NCBI GenBank assembly: GCA_026418535.1
Contig: JAOABC010000006.1
Location: forward strand, 62,001 to 126,000
Origin: Hydrogenothermaceae bacterium
GTDB taxonomy: Bacteria > Aquificota > Aquificia > Aquificales > Hydrogenothermaceae
Direction of reading: 5' to 3'
Length of the DNA: 64,000 nucleotides
The first letter of the stretch is position 1, and each line of letters starts with the position of its first letter. Below the pieces are notes generated by a model. That model had not been told where the DNA came from, ran no database searches, and was given only the letters and a program-made list of their open reading frames with translations. The translations under genes were made by a program, and so were the position numbers. Below, piece by piece: positions 35,866 to 45,356 of the stretch.

Positions 35866-36459
35866 CTACTCTCCAAGCTCAAATCTTACAAACCTTCTAA
35901 CCTGTATATTCTCACCGATCTTGGCTATGTACTCCTTTATAAGATCTTCTATAGTCTTTTTATCATCCTTTATGTATGGTTGTTCGTACAGACAGACTTC
36001 TTTATAAAATTTTTCCAACTTTCCTTCAGCAATCTTCTCAGCTATATGAGGAGGTTTGCCTTCGGCAATAGCAGCTTCTCTTGCTATATCTCCTTCCTTC
36101 TCTACAACCTCCCTCGGGATATCTTCCCTCTTGACATACTGAGGCTTCATAGCTGCTATTTGAAGAGCTATCTCATTGGCAAGCTCTTTAAACAGATCGT
36201 TCCTTGCGACAAAGTCTGTTTCACAGTTTAGTTCCAGCAGTACTCCTATCCTTCCTCCTGTGTGGATGTATGAGTGGATTAAACCTTCCTTTGTCTCTCT
36301 TCCTGCCTTCTTAGCTGCTTTTGCTACTCCCTTTTTCCTCAATATCTCAACGGCAGTCTCTAGATCTCCATTAGCTTCCTCTAGGGCAGATTTACACTCA
36401 AGCATACCAGCTCCTGTCATCTCCCTAAGTGTTTTAACAAGCTTTGCATCAACCGCCAT
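35866..36459 (-). CDS. tsf: Elongation factor Ts
   Basis: EF-Ts exchanges GDP on EF-Tu. This 197-residue form is short, like that of Thermus and other thermophiles, with one reduced dimerisation region. [25 protein letters not shown] and [14 protein letters not shown] (the TDF motif contacting EF-Tu) are clear. It follows rpsB by one base. Confidence 0.97.
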   Translation of the reverse strand: MAVDAKLVKTLREMTGAGMLECKSALEEANGDLETAVEILRKKGVAKAAKKAGRETKEGLIHSYIHTGGRIGVLLELNCETDFVARNDLFKELANEIALQIAAMKPQYVKREDIPREVVEKEGDIAREAAIAEGKPPHIAEKIAEGKLEKFYKEVCLYEQPYIKDDKKTIEDLIKEYIAKIGENIQVRRFVRFELGE

Positions 36460-36460
36460 A

Positions 36461-37339
36461 TTACAGCTCCTCCTTAGCTTCTGCTAAATTTTCATCAATA
36501 TTCTCTATGGTTTCCTTTTTAATTATTTCAGACAGTTTCTCTTCCTTAGAGTGGTTTTTCGCTCCCATGTATCCGGATTCTATAACCTGAGACTCCTTGG
36601 CTAATAATTCCTCTTCTATGGATTTAGACTCAACAGTTAAACCTACAGACTCTCTTATCTTCTTACCTTCAAGCACTGCATCCGCTATCTTTGAAGTTAC
36701 CAACTGTATAGCTTTTATAGCATCATCATTTCCAGGTATAGGGTAGTCTATCTTGTCAGGGTCACAGTTTGTGTCTGCTATCGCAACTACTGTAACACCG
36801 AGCTTATTAGCCTCTGTAACTGCCAGATCTTCTCTGACAGTATCTACTACGTAGATTACATCCGGGATTCTGTCTAAGTTAACTATTCCGCTTAAATACT
36901 TTTCCAACTTCTCTTTCTGCTTTCTTAACCTCATAACTTCTTTCTTTGGAAGTATCTCGAAAGCACCTTCCGCTTCCATTCTCTGGAGCTTTCTGAGTTT
37001 CTCTATGCTTTTTCTAACAGTCTCAAAGTTTGTGAACATACCACCAAGCCATCTATAGTTAACGTAGTGAGCCCCACATCTCTTAGCTTCCTCTTCAATA
37101 ATGGTCTGAGCCTGCTTCTTTGTCCCTAGGAACAGTATCTCTGCACCGTTTGCAACCTCATTGGTAACAAACTCTAAAGCCTGTTTGAACAGAGGAACGG
37201 TCTTTGAAAGGTCGATGATGTGGATACCGTTTCTCTTGGTGTAGATGTAATCCTTCATCTTTGGATTCCATCTTCTGATCTGGTGTCCGAAGTGGACTCC
37301 TGCTTCCAAAAGTTCTCTCATACTAACTTCTACTGACAT
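36461..37339 (-). CDS. rpsB: 30S ribosomal protein S2
   Basis: S2 begins [20 protein letters not shown] at the ATG at 37339, with AAAGGAGGACTGTTTT upstream. An in-frame extension to 37405 would translate the structured leader and is rejected. [20 protein letters not shown] and [18 protein letters not shown] are diagnostic. The C-terminus carries an acidic tail of about 50 extra residues. First gene of the operon with tsf, pyrH and frr. Confidence 0.97.
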   Translation of the reverse strand: MSVEVSMRELLEAGVHFGHQIRRWNPKMKDYIYTKRNGIHIIDLSKTVPLFKQALEFVTNEVANGAEILFLGTKKQAQTIIEEEAKRCGAHYVNYRWLGGMFTNFETVRKSIEKLRKLQRMEAEGAFEILPKKEVMRLRKQKEKLEKYLSGIVNLDRIPDVIYVVDTVREDLAVTEANKLGVTVVAIADTNCDPDKIDYPIPGNDDAIKAIQLVTSKIADAVLEGKKIRESVGLTVESKSIEEELLAKESQVIESGYMGAKNHSKEEKLSEIIKKETIENIDENLAEAKEEL

Positions 37340-37446
37340 AAAACAGTCCTCCTTTAAGGGTTTTTTCTTCCACTCTCTGATAAAGAAAACCCCTAAACAG
37401 GGCAACCCTTTTATAGAGAGTGTGCTTAGTCAAGTAATTTATTATA
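37340..37446 (-). promoter_or_regulatory. rpsB promoter and structured leader
   Basis: On the minus strand a -10 TATAAT (37446-37441) is followed by a leader of about 90 bases. Its arms CACTCTCT (37422-37415) and AGAGAGTG (37378-37371) pair perfectly, with TAAA/TTTA extending the stem. A second GGG/CCC-rich element lies inside the loop. Such structure before rpsB fits the known autoregulation of S2 operons in other bacteria, though the fold here is only read by eye. Confidence 0.5.
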
Positions 37447-37456
37447 CCACAGCAGA

Positions 37457-38578
37457 CTACTCTGTTGCATAACTATGAAGTCCTGGGAAATAGAGGTTTA
37501 CTCCAAAGTAACAGATTAGCAACATAACAAAGCCAGCAACAGCTATCCAAGCAGATGTTCTACCTTTCCATTTTCCTATAGTTTTACCGTGTATGTACGC
37601 TGCAAAGAAAAGCCAGACTATGAATGCCCATGTCTCTTTCGGGTCCCAACTCCAGTAACTTCCCCACGCCTCATTAGCCCAGGCTCCCCCAAGCATTATA
37701 GATGCAGTCCATATAGGAAAGGATATAGCCACTGACTTGAACGCTATCTCAGACAGGATACTATCTTCTGGCAACCTGTTTCCAATAGGTTTTAAGACAA
37801 AGGTAGCAAAGTATAAAGATGAGATCAAAACGGTAAAAAACACAACTCCAATTATCAGGGTTTTGATATCTTTTGCACCGTGGAGTGTTAGATATCCAAA
37901 TAGAATACTGAGCAGACCACTGACAAAAAACCCTCCCAGATGTATAGGTTTTACCTGTTTATCCTCTTTATAGTTCTCCTTTATCAGGTAAGCAAATGAT
38001 GCTCCAAAAGCAACTGTAAATCCAGCATACCCTACAAAGGAGGCTATAACATGAAGGTAGAGCCAATAGCTTCTCAGAGCTGGAACGAGCGGGCTTATGT
38101 CGGTATTGAACTTATGTCCCCATATAACCAAGAAAGCCACTATAGGTAGAAAGAAAGCACCTATGAATTTTGTCTTGTACTCCCTCTCTATGTATAGGTA
38201 GAGACCTACAGCTAACCACGGGAAGAACATCAAAGATTCGTACAAGTTAGTCCATGGTGGATGGAATATACCCATTTTGTAAGACTCTATACCTCGGACA
38301 AACAGGCCTACCGTAGATGTAAGCCATCCTAAGAAGGCTGTGAGAGTAGCCAGGTTACCTATTCTCTCACTTTTAAAGAAAAATTGAAATATGTAGAGTA
38401 AAGCGGACAAACCATATATAAAACCAGCAAGCTGAAAGATGAATATATTACTGACTTTTCCACTGAGGATAGAAAGAGCTGTAGCACCAAGAACAGCGGA
38501 TAGGGTAAGAAATAAAAAAGTAGCCACTTCCAGATAATTTACTTTACCTTTACTTCTTACAACTATAATTTCTTCCAC
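37457..38578 (-). CDS. Cytochrome c biogenesis protein CcsA/CcsB (haem handling)
   Basis: This 373-residue membrane protein has about eight helices and the Trp-rich haem-handling WWD-type segment NEAWGSYWSWDPKETWAFIVW. Conserved His residues lie in the flanking helices (LHVIASFVGY, AAYIHGKTIG). This is the CcsA-type subunit of system II cytochrome c maturation, which delivers haem to apocytochromes. It ends the minus-strand trmD-to-ccsA gene run, 21 bases after the phosphatase gene. Confidence 0.9.
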   Translation of the reverse strand: MEEIIVVRSKGKVNYLEVATFLFLTLSAVLGATALSILSGKVSNIFIFQLAGFIYGLSALLYIFQFFFKSERIGNLATLTAFLGWLTSTVGLFVRGIESYKMGIFHPPWTNLYESLMFFPWLAVGLYLYIEREYKTKFIGAFFLPIVAFLVIWGHKFNTDISPLVPALRSYWLYLHVIASFVGYAGFTVAFGASFAYLIKENYKEDKQVKPIHLGGFFVSGLLSILFGYLTLHGAKDIKTLIIGVVFFTVLISSLYFATFVLKPIGNRLPEDSILSEIAFKSVAISFPIWTASIMLGGAWANEAWGSYWSWDPKETWAFIVWLFFAAYIHGKTIGKWKGRTSAWIAVAGFVMLLICYFGVNLYFPGLHSYATE

Positions 38579-38599
38579 TTTAAGAACCTCCTGAGAGCC

Positions 38600-39235
38600 T
38601 TAGAGTATTACTATACTATCATCTCTTATTTTTTCAAGGTGGAAAGACATATTTATAAACCTCACTGATAAATTTTTATTGAAACTCTCTATAAGAGATA
38701 TTCCGCTGTTGTCATGTTTAAACTTCCAAAGATTTTCCATACCAAGCTTCATGACAATACATATCAAACCTTGGATAGAACCTCCATGTCCAACCACTAA
38801 GATATTCTCTTCTTCGTATTTGTGGATATCCATCAAGAAGGAGTTTAGCCTCCTTTCGAAGGATAAGATCTCTTCCTGTTTTGGTAGAGGATACTTTACA
38901 GGGTTTGAAAGCCAGTTGTGGAAATCTTGGAGATGGTTTCTGTATATATGTTCATAACTGAGTCCTTCCCATGTTCCAAAGTACATCTCCCTTATCCTTC
39001 TATCTAAAACAACAGAAACCTGTAAAACTTCTCCTATCGTGAGGGCTGTCTGGTGGGCCCTCTTCAGGTCTGAGGATACTATCTTCTCTATTCGGTAGGG
39101 TTTTAAGAGCTCTCCGGCATGCTTTGCTTGTAGGATACCCTTTTCTGTAAGGTTCGTGTCTATGTGTCCCTGAACTATTTTTCTTAAATTGTACTCACTT
39201 TCGCCATGTCTCATCAAATATATACACTTTCTCAT
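38600..39235 (-). CDS. Histidine phosphatase superfamily protein
   Basis: This 211-residue protein has the RHG catalytic motif YLMRHGESEYN with QGHIDTNLTEKG and SSDLKRAHQTA. VVGHGGSIQGL is the second catalytic His. Similar proteins in Hydrogenobacter act as metal-independent phosphoserine phosphatases (PspA/PspB) rather than phosphoglycerate mutases, so the serine-pathway role is a good candidate. Sequence alone does not settle this. Confidence 0.8.
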   Translation of the reverse strand: MRKCIYLMRHGESEYNLRKIVQGHIDTNLTEKGILQAKHAGELLKPYRIEKIVSSDLKRAHQTALTIGEVLQVSVVLDRRIREMYFGTWEGLSYEHIYRNHLQDFHNWLSNPVKYPLPKQEEILSFERRLNSFLMDIHKYEEENILVVGHGGSIQGLICIVMKLGMENLWKFKHDNSGISLIESFNKNLSVRFINMSFHLEKIRDDSIVIL

Positions 39236-39236
39236 C

Positions 39237-39692
39237 TTAACCTAATCTTATGGATACAGGGATCTCTTTACAGTCGTTGAACTTCACACAGTGGATACAC
39301 TCTGTCCAAACTTTTTGGGGAAAGAGGGACTTGTCCGTAACTTCAAATCCCAGTTTTTTGAAGAACTCTGGAACATAAGTTAGGGCAAAGACCTGTTTTA
39401 TACCCAGCTGTTTTGCTTCCTCTAAACATGCCTCTACTATCTTGGTTCCTATTTTTTTGTTCTGGTAACCTTCCTCTACAGCTAAGGACTTTATCTCCGC
39501 CAGGTCTTCCCAGTATATATGTAGGGAACCTACTCCTACTATCTTTCCATCCTCTTCGTATACGAAAAAGTCTCTTATATTTTCGTATATACTGTTTAGA
39601 CTCCGTGGTAACAAAACCTCCCTAAAAGCAAAATGCTGCAGTATCCGGAAGATCTCTACAGCATCATTAACCTTAGCTTTCCGGAGAAACAA
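39237..39692 (-). CDS. GNAT acetyltransferase, short ArgA-like
   Basis: This 151-residue GNAT protein resembles stand-alone N-acetylglutamate synthases. [65 protein letters not shown] and [16 protein letters not shown] follow that family. The R/Q-x-x-G-x-G/A acetyl-CoA loop reads QNKKIG, so one Gly is Lys. It starts at TTG and overlaps the lon end by 20 bases. It would feed arginine synthesis. Confidence 0.7.
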   Translation of the reverse strand: MFLRKAKVNDAVEIFRILQHFAFREVLLPRSLNSIYENIRDFFVYEEDGKIVGVGSLHIYWEDLAEIKSLAVEEGYQNKKIGTKIVEACLEEAKQLGIKQVFALTYVPEFFKKLGFEVTDKSLFPQKVWTECIHCVKFNDCKEIPVSIRLG

Positions 39693-42075
39693 CTTTATTA
39701 TCCCTTTTTTCTTCTAAGGCTATTTTAAAGACTTCATCTATGTTCTCTACAAAAACAAGCTCAATAGATTTCCTTACGTACTCCGGGAGATCTTCCATTA
39801 CCTCGTCTCTGTTATCCTTAGGAAGGATAACCTTTTTTATACCTGATCTTTTTGCAGCAAGTATCTTCTCTTTAAGGCCACCTATAGGAAGTACCTTGCC
39901 CCTTAGAGTTATCTCTCCTGTCATGGCAACATCGTTCCTTACAGGTGTTTCAGTGAAGATAGACATAAGAGATGTGGCTATAGCAATTCCTGCTGACGGT
40001 CCATCCTTAGGTATAGCTCCTGCAGGAACATGGACGTGAACATCGTACTTGTTAAAATCTTCTGGATCTATGTTATATTCTGGGGCTTTTGACTTTACGT
40101 AGGAATAAGCAGCTTTTGCAGACTCTTTCATCACATCCCCAAGGGAGCCCGTTAGTATCAGTCCTCCTTTTCCAGGCATCTTGGTTGCCTCTATCTTCAG
40201 AATCTCTCCACCAACTTCAGTCCAGGCAAGGCCGGTTACTACCCCAACCTCACTTTTCTCTTCTTTTTCGGGAGTGTGTATAGGTGATCCTAAAAGTTTT
40301 TTCACCATAGATGGTGTAACTTTGTAATCCTTTTTCTTATCTTTCTCTACAATCTCCTTAGCTATCTTCCTTATTACAGAGCCAATCTTTCTCTCTAAGT
40401 TCCTTATTCCTGCCTCTCTCGTATAACCCTTGATAATAAACTGGATAGATTTATCACTAAAAGTAACTGTGTTATCATCTAGGCCATTCTCTTTTAGTTG
40501 TTTTGGTATAAGGTACCTCTTTGCTATCATCATCTTCTCTTCTTCCGAGTAGCCTGATAGCCTTATAACCTCCATCCTGTCTAACAGGGGTCTTGGAATA
40601 GTATCTGTCCTGTTTGCTGTACAGATAAACATAACTTCAGAAAGGTCAAAAGGAACACTAAGGTAGTGGTCCACAAAGTCTTTGTTCTGCTCTGGGTCTA
40701 AGACCTCCAAAAGTGCTGCAGAAGGGTCCCCTCTAAAATCAGCTCCTATTTTATCAACCTCATCCATCATTATTACAGGATTTTTGGTACCTACTTGTTT
40801 CAGAGCCTGTATTATCTTACCCGGTAAAGCTCCAACATATGTTCTTCTATGCCCTCTTATCTCAGCTTCATCTCTAACACCCCCAAGGGATATCCTTACA
40901 AACTTCCTACCTAAGGACTCAGCTATAGACTTTCCTAAAGATGTTTTACCAACTCCTGGTGGGCCTACAAAACAGAGTATAGGACTTTTTATTGACCTGT
41001 TTTTGGTTTTCTCTTTCTTTATTTTTAAAACAGCAAGATATTCCAAGATCCTATCTTTGACCTTCTCAAGGTCATAGTGGTCTTTGTCTAAAATCTCCTT
41101 CGCAACCTTAAGGTCAAGCCTGTCTTTGGTTCTTTTACTCCATGGAAGCTCTACAAGCCAGTCAAGGTAGGTTCTAATAACCCCTGCCTCTGCAGAGTCT
41201 GGATGCATCTTTTCAAGTCTCTTTAGCTGTTTTTCCCCCTCTGCCCTCACTTCTTCTGGCATCTTAGCCTGCTCTATTTTCCTTCTATAGTTCTCTATCT
41301 CCTCTTTTCTTTCATCTTTCTCCCCAAGCTCTTCCTGTATAGCCTTTATTTGCTGTCTTAGAAAGTACTCTCTCTGGTCTTTCTCGATAGCTTCCCTTGC
41401 TGCAACTCTTATCTTGTTTTGAAGTTCCAGTATGGCAACTTCCTTTATCAGCTTATCGTGGACTACTCTTAACCTACCTACTTGATCTAAGATCTCAAGA
41501 ATCTCTTGGGCTTCTTCCGATTTTATGTTGAGAATAGAAGCAACAAGATCTGCTAGTTTTCCTGGTTCATCTATGGACTTTAGTATATCAACCAAATCTG
41601 GACTTATCTGTTTTCCAAAGGATATAGACTTGTCTATAAGGTCCTTAACAGAACCAATTAAAGCCTCAACTTCCAGGCTTTCCTCAAAGTTAGATATATC
41701 TTCAAGTATCTCTACGTCTACTTTGTAGTAGTTTTCTTGTTTATAGAGCTTGTTTATCTTTCCTCTGCTAACCCCCTGAACCAAGATTTTTACCCTTCCA
41801 TCTTCCAGCTTCATCATCCTTATTATGGTTGCTATTACACCTATCTGGTATATATCTTTCTTTGTTGGGGTCTCTATATCCTTATCCTTCTGAAGGGCGA
41901 GGAATATGTATCTATCGTTGTTTTCCAGAGCTTCTTCTACTGCTTTTATTGAAAAATCTCTCCCTATAAAAAGAGGAAATACCATAAAAGGGAATACTAC
42001 TATGTCTCTTGTGGGTATTAGTGGATAAGATGTTGGTAGTTCCAACTTCTTCTCTTCTTCTTCAAATGGCAGCAT
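39673..42075 (-). CDS. lon: ATP-dependent protease Lon
   Basis: This 800-residue Lon has the N-terminal LON domain ([20 protein letters not shown]), a coiled linker, an AAA+ module ([18 protein letters not shown]; sensor residues in [15 protein letters not shown]) and a Ser-Lys protease domain. The catalytic Ser is in [15 protein letters not shown] and the Lys in [18 protein letters not shown] precedes the ATG. hsp20 lies directly upstream, so quality-control genes are grouped. Confidence 0.97.
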   Translation of the reverse strand: MLPFEEEEKKLELPTSYPLIPTRDIVVFPFMVFPLFIGRDFSIKAVEEALENNDRYIFLALQKDKDIETPTKKDIYQIGVIATIIRMMKLEDGRVKILVQGVSRGKINKLYKQENYYKVDVEILEDISNFEESLEVEALIGSVKDLIDKSISFGKQISPDLVDILKSIDEPGKLADLVASILNIKSEEAQEILEILDQVGRLRVVHDKLIKEVAILELQNKIRVAAREAIEKDQREYFLRQQIKAIQEELGEKDERKEEIENYRRKIEQAKMPEEVRAEGEKQLKRLEKMHPDSAEAGVIRTYLDWLVELPWSKRTKDRLDLKVAKEILDKDHYDLEKVKDRILEYLAVLKIKKEKTKNRSIKSPILCFVGPPGVGKTSLGKSIAESLGRKFVRISLGGVRDEAEIRGHRRTYVGALPGKIIQALKQVGTKNPVIMMDEVDKIGADFRGDPSAALLEVLDPEQNKDFVDHYLSVPFDLSEVMFICTANRTDTIPRPLLDRMEVIRLSGYSEEEKMMIAKRYLIPKQLKENGLDDNTVTFSDKSIQFIIKGYTREAGIRNLERKIGSVIRKIAKEIVEKDKKKDYKVTPSMVKKLLGSPIHTPEKEEKSEVGVVTGLAWTEVGGEILKIEATKMPGKGGLILTGSLGDVMKESAKAAYSYVKSKAPEYNIDPEDFNKYDVHVHVPAGAIPKDGPSAGIAIATSLMSIFTETPVRNDVAMTGEITLRGKVLPIGGLKEKILAAKRSGIKKVILPKDNRDEVMEDLPEYVRKSIELVFVENIDEVFKIALEEKRDNKVVSPES

Positions 42076-42093
42076 TCGTACCTCCTGGAAGTT

Positions 42094-42435
42094 TTAAAAG
42101 ATTAATATTTTAAAGTAACCATCTATTATAAACTCGTTCTGAGCCTTAGGTATTTCAACCGTCAGGATACCGTTATGATAGGTTGCTCTGGCTTTAGATA
42201 GGTTTATTAAGTTTTTGAATTTGACAGTCCTACTCATAACTCCTTTTACCCTTTCCATAACTATGTACTTTCCGGAGGAGAAGTTTTTTTCGTATCTTAA
42301 AGCCTTTATGCTCACACTGTTTTCAGAACCTGTTATTTGTATGTTTTCCTTCTCTACTCCTGGTATATCAGCTATGATGGTATAGCTATCAGGACTCTCT
42401 ATTATGTCAACCGGTATCTTTATCACATTAACCAA
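42094..42435 (-). CDS. Small heat-shock protein (Hsp20 family)
   Basis: This 113-residue protein is little more than an alpha-crystallin domain. It has SYTIIADIPGVEKENIQI, a middle YEKNF and the C-terminal HNGILTVEIPKA, which follows the usual GILTI-PK pattern. The N- and C-terminal arms are very short, so large oligomers are less certain. It overlaps trmD by 8 bases and precedes lon. Confidence 0.85.
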   Translation of the reverse strand: MVNVIKIPVDIIESPDSYTIIADIPGVEKENIQITGSENSVSIKALRYEKNFSSGKYIVMERVKGVMSRTVKFKNLINLSKARATYHNGILTVEIPKAQNEFIIDGYFKILIF

Positions 42436-43195
42436 GTTTCTCCTCTTCTAAGAACTGTTGAAAGGTTTTATCTATTTTAATACAGTTTAGCATTTTTTTA
42501 TCTATATCTGAAAGATTAGCCTTCTTCAGTAAATCTGGTCTCTTTTTAACAGTCTTTTGAAGTTGATCCCATCTTCTGTAAAGCTGTATTAGTTTGTGGT
42601 TTCCAGATAGCAGGACTTCTGGAACTCTCATACCTCTGTACTCCACAGGTCTTGTATAGTTTGAGTATCCAACCAAACCATCACTGAAGGAGTCTACTTC
42701 TATACTTCTCTCATCAGATAATACCTCTGGAAGCAACCTTACTATACTGTCCACTATTATGAGAGCCGCAGGCTCTCCACCACTAAGTATAAAATCCCCT
42801 ATAGATACCTCCTCATCTACCAATGCCTTAACCCTCTCATCAACACCCTCATATCTACCACAGATTATCAAAATTTCTTCTTTTTTCGAGAGCTCTCTTG
42901 CAAGGTTCTGGTCAAACTCCCTGCCCCATGGCTCCGTTATGAGGGTGTAAGGGTTTGCTCCTTTTGACTTTAGATAGTCAAAAGCCTCAAATATAGGCTC
43001 TGGCTTAAGGAGCATACCTGGCCCTCCCCCGTATACCACGTCATCAACCGTTCTGTGTTTATCCTTGGCAAAATCTCTGATATTTATCGTCTCTATGCTA
43101 ACCTTACCATGATTTATAGCCTTTGCCACCATACCAACACTTTTAAAACAGTCAAAGTACTGGGGAAAGATGGTAAAGATGTATATCTTCAACAT
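42428..43195 (-). CDS. trmD: tRNA (guanine-N1)-methyltransferase
   Basis: TrmD methylates G37 of tRNAs reading CNN codons. This 255-residue protein has YIFTIFPQYFDCFKSVG, DVVYGGGPGMLLKPEP, ICGRYEGVDERVKALVDEEVSIGDFILSGGEPA and LSGNHKLIQLYRRWDQLQKT, including the trefoil-knot SAM site. I place the start at the ATG at 43195; a GTG two codons earlier is possible. First gene of trmD-hsp20-lon-acetyltransferase-phosphatase-ccsA. Confidence 0.96.
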   Translation of the reverse strand: MLKIYIFTIFPQYFDCFKSVGMVAKAINHGKVSIETINIRDFAKDKHRTVDDVVYGGGPGMLLKPEPIFEAFDYLKSKGANPYTLITEPWGREFDQNLARELSKKEEILIICGRYEGVDERVKALVDEEVSIGDFILSGGEPAALIIVDSIVRLLPEVLSDERSIEVDSFSDGLVGYSNYTRPVEYRGMRVPEVLLSGNHKLIQLYRRWDQLQKTVKKRPDLLKKANLSDIDKKMLNCIKIDKTFQQFLEEEKLG

Positions 43196-43219
43196 ATCCA
43201 CCTTTAAGATAGAGATTGG

Positions 43220-43562
43220 CTAACAGCCCTATAGTAAGCCGGATTCTGTTCTCTTGCAATTTATCTAAGCTCCCTACCCGAAGACTCGGCCGGGCAAGCC
43301 TAATAGCGCCTTCCTACTTGGGATTGCTCCGGGAGAGGGTTACCGACCTATGATGTCACCACCATAGGTAGTGGGCTCTTACCCCACTTTTTCACCCTTG
43401 CCTCCATGTCCTTACCTTATAAAGGTAAGCGGATTGGCGGTCTGTTTTCTGTGGTCCTGTTCTGTGAGGTTTCCCCCACCTGTCTTTCGACAGCTCCATG
43501 CCCTGTGGAGTCCGGACTTTCCTCGAGGTATAAACACCCCGTAGCAATCATAGGACTGTTAA
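43220..43562 (-). ncRNA. rnpB: RNase P RNA
   Basis: On the minus strand the RNA begins AACAGTCCTATGATTG and ends ATAGGGCTGTT, and these pair as helix P1. The universal P4 element GAGGAAAGTCCGGACT is at about 43524-43509 and its partner ACAGAATCCGGCTTA near the 3' end. GGTGGGGGAAACC-like and CCACAGAAAACAGACCGCC segments match the bacterial core. The length is about 343 nt. It lies between the rhodanese gene and trmD, and Aquifex itself has no such gene. Confidence 0.95.
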
Positions 43563-43623
43563 CCATCTATATATTTTATGCAATGCCAGCCATTTATTCA
43601 AAAGGAATCGATACAGCTTACTC

Positions 43624-44547
43624 CTATCTGTACTTTTCCTTCTCTAAAGGTAGAGATTCATCGTTTCCCCACTCGTACCAGCTTCCGGTATATATCCTTA
43701 GTTTCTTTGCTCCAAGGGCTTTTAAGAGTATAAACACAAAGGAAGACCTATTCCCAATGGTGCAGTAGAGAATTATATCCTTGTTTAAGTCAAGGTTTAT
43801 CTTCTTAATTTCTTCAGAGAGTCTATCGATTGGCTTGTAGGCAGTTTCCTTCCCTTCAAACCACCTCCAATATACAAATTTTGCTCCTGGAATGTGTCCA
43901 CTTCTCTTTATTTCTTCCATTTCTTGCCTTCCAGTAAATTCAAGAAATGTACGGGCATCTACAAGTATGATATTATCATCTACAGAGTTTTGATAATTTT
44001 TAACATGCCTGATAACATCCTCTTTTTTTGCTACAACGTCAAATCTTGGTTTTATCTGATAAGAGCTCTTCTTAGATACTCTCTCCTCCCCTTCTTCTGT
44101 TGGCATACCCTCCTCTATCCATCTCTGTAGTCCTCCATCCAATATTTTCAACTTCTTCTCATCGTGACCCATGGAGTAGAAGAGAAACCAAAGGTAGGTA
44201 GCTTTGTTCGGTGGATCCTGGGATGAGTAGAAGATTAAGGTATCTGAGTTAGATATACCCTTCTGAGAGAATATCTTAGCTGCAGTTTTTGGACAGAGAG
44301 GAAGATATCCACATCTCTGTTTTTCGTTGTTCTTTATAGCAATATCCTGAAGATATAGGGAATCTAAGTTTACAGCTCCTGGAATGTGAGATTTTTTAAA
44401 TATGTCTAGGTTCTCAGCGTCTACAAATACACTGTCATTATCCTTAAGGAGGTTATAGGCATCCTTTACAGATATAACATAAGGATTATCTACAGCCAGG
44501 GAAATACCTGACAGAGCCAGCATCAAAAGAGGTATTAGATTCAACAA
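43624..44547 (-). CDS. Exported tandem rhodanese-like sulfurtransferase
   Basis: This 307-residue protein has a signal peptide (LNLIPLLMLALSGISLAVD) and two rhodanese domains. The second has an active-site loop YCTIGNRSS with the catalytic Cys and SGHIPGAKFVYWRWF. The first has SHIPGAVNLDSLYL and FYSSQDPPNKA in place of a Cys loop, so it is probably structural. The periplasmic location fits a role in thiosulfate or polysulfide metabolism. Start codon is TTG, with AAGGAG 8 bases upstream. Confidence 0.8.
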   Translation of the reverse strand: MLNLIPLLMLALSGISLAVDNPYVISVKDAYNLLKDNDSVFVDAENLDIFKKSHIPGAVNLDSLYLQDIAIKNNEKQRCGYLPLCPKTAAKIFSQKGISNSDTLIFYSSQDPPNKATYLWFLFYSMGHDEKKLKILDGGLQRWIEEGMPTEEGEERVSKKSSYQIKPRFDVVAKKEDVIRHVKNYQNSVDDNIILVDARTFLEFTGRQEMEEIKRSGHIPGAKFVYWRWFEGKETAYKPIDRLSEEIKKINLDLNKDIILYCTIGNRSSFVFILLKALGAKKLRIYTGSWYEWGNDESLPLEKEKYR

Positions 44548-44674
44548 GTTATCTCTCCTTTAGTTTTTTTCTAAAATCTAATTTATAAAACTCTAGATTC
44601 GTATGATAAAATTCATCTTGTAATCTTCCTTGAGAACTTTTATTTTTAAGAAAAAATCTATTTTAGAGGATGGT

Positions 44675-45355
44675 ATGAAGATAGTTATAAGAGAAGATGG
44701 TCCATACATCGTAGAGGGTGGCATCCCATTAGACAGGTTGATACTTAAAGGAGATGGAGAGGTACCAGTAGAGTATGTGGAGGTTGAAACGTTTGAGGTA
44801 AGGCAGTCCTATACTCTATGTAGATGTGGGCTGTCTAAGAAGAAACCTTTCTGTGATGGCTCTCATAGGGAAAGGTTTAATGGTACTATAACTTATAAAG
44901 ACAAAGACTGCTACCAGAGTGCAGAGATAATAGAAGGAAGAGATCTTATACTCTATGATAACAAAGAGCTGTGTAGTGGAGCAGGGTTCTGTATAGGAGA
45001 TAAGAGTACTTGGGTCCTAATATTCAGTAAGGATGAGGAAAGGAGAAGGTTGGCTATAAAACAGGTGGAAAACTGCCCGTCAGGTAGATTAGTCTTAAAG
45101 GATAGAGAAGGGCGAGATTACGAACCTAAGCTTAGTAAGAGTATTTCTATACTTGAAGATGTATCCTTAAATATAAGTGGTCCACTTTGGGTAAAGGGAG
45201 GTATATCTATAGAGACAATCTCCGGAGAAAGTTTTAAACCAAGAAACAGAGTAACTCTCTGTAGGTGTGGACACTCAAAGAGGAAGCCCCTGTGTGATAG
45301 ATCCCACGTTAGTGTAAAATTTAGAGATGAAAGTTTTTATAGGGAAGATGTTTAG
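44675..45355 (+). CDS. CDGSH-Fer4_19-CDGSH triple iron-sulfur protein
   Basis: This 226-residue protein starts at the ATG at 44675, after GAGG. Three putative cluster domains can be seen in order. A CDGSH site reads CRCGLSKKKPFCDGSH (residues about 48-63). A divergent ferredoxin-like middle (Fer4_19) reads ELCSGAGFC and later ENCPSGRLVL. A second CDGSH site reads CRCGHSKRKPLCDRSH near the C-terminus, with Arg replacing the Gly. Two 2Fe-2S and perhaps one other cluster are expected. The flavodoxin-like reductase gene starts two bases after it, which suggests an electron partner. Confidence 0.85.
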   Translation: MKIVIREDGPYIVEGGIPLDRLILKGDGEVPVEYVEVETFEVRQSYTLCRCGLSKKKPFCDGSHRERFNGTITYKDKDCYQSAEIIEGRDLILYDNKELCSGAGFCIGDKSTWVLIFSKDEERRRLAIKQVENCPSGRLVLKDREGRDYEPKLSKSISILEDVSLNISGPLWVKGGISIETISGESFKPRNRVTLCRCGHSKRKPLCDRSHVSVKFRDESFYREDV

Positions 45356-45356
45356 A

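Noticed and set aside
37340-37405. N-terminal extension of S2 by 22 residues
   Set aside because: It would translate the hairpin leader and ignore the strong AAAGGAGG site before the ATG at 37339.
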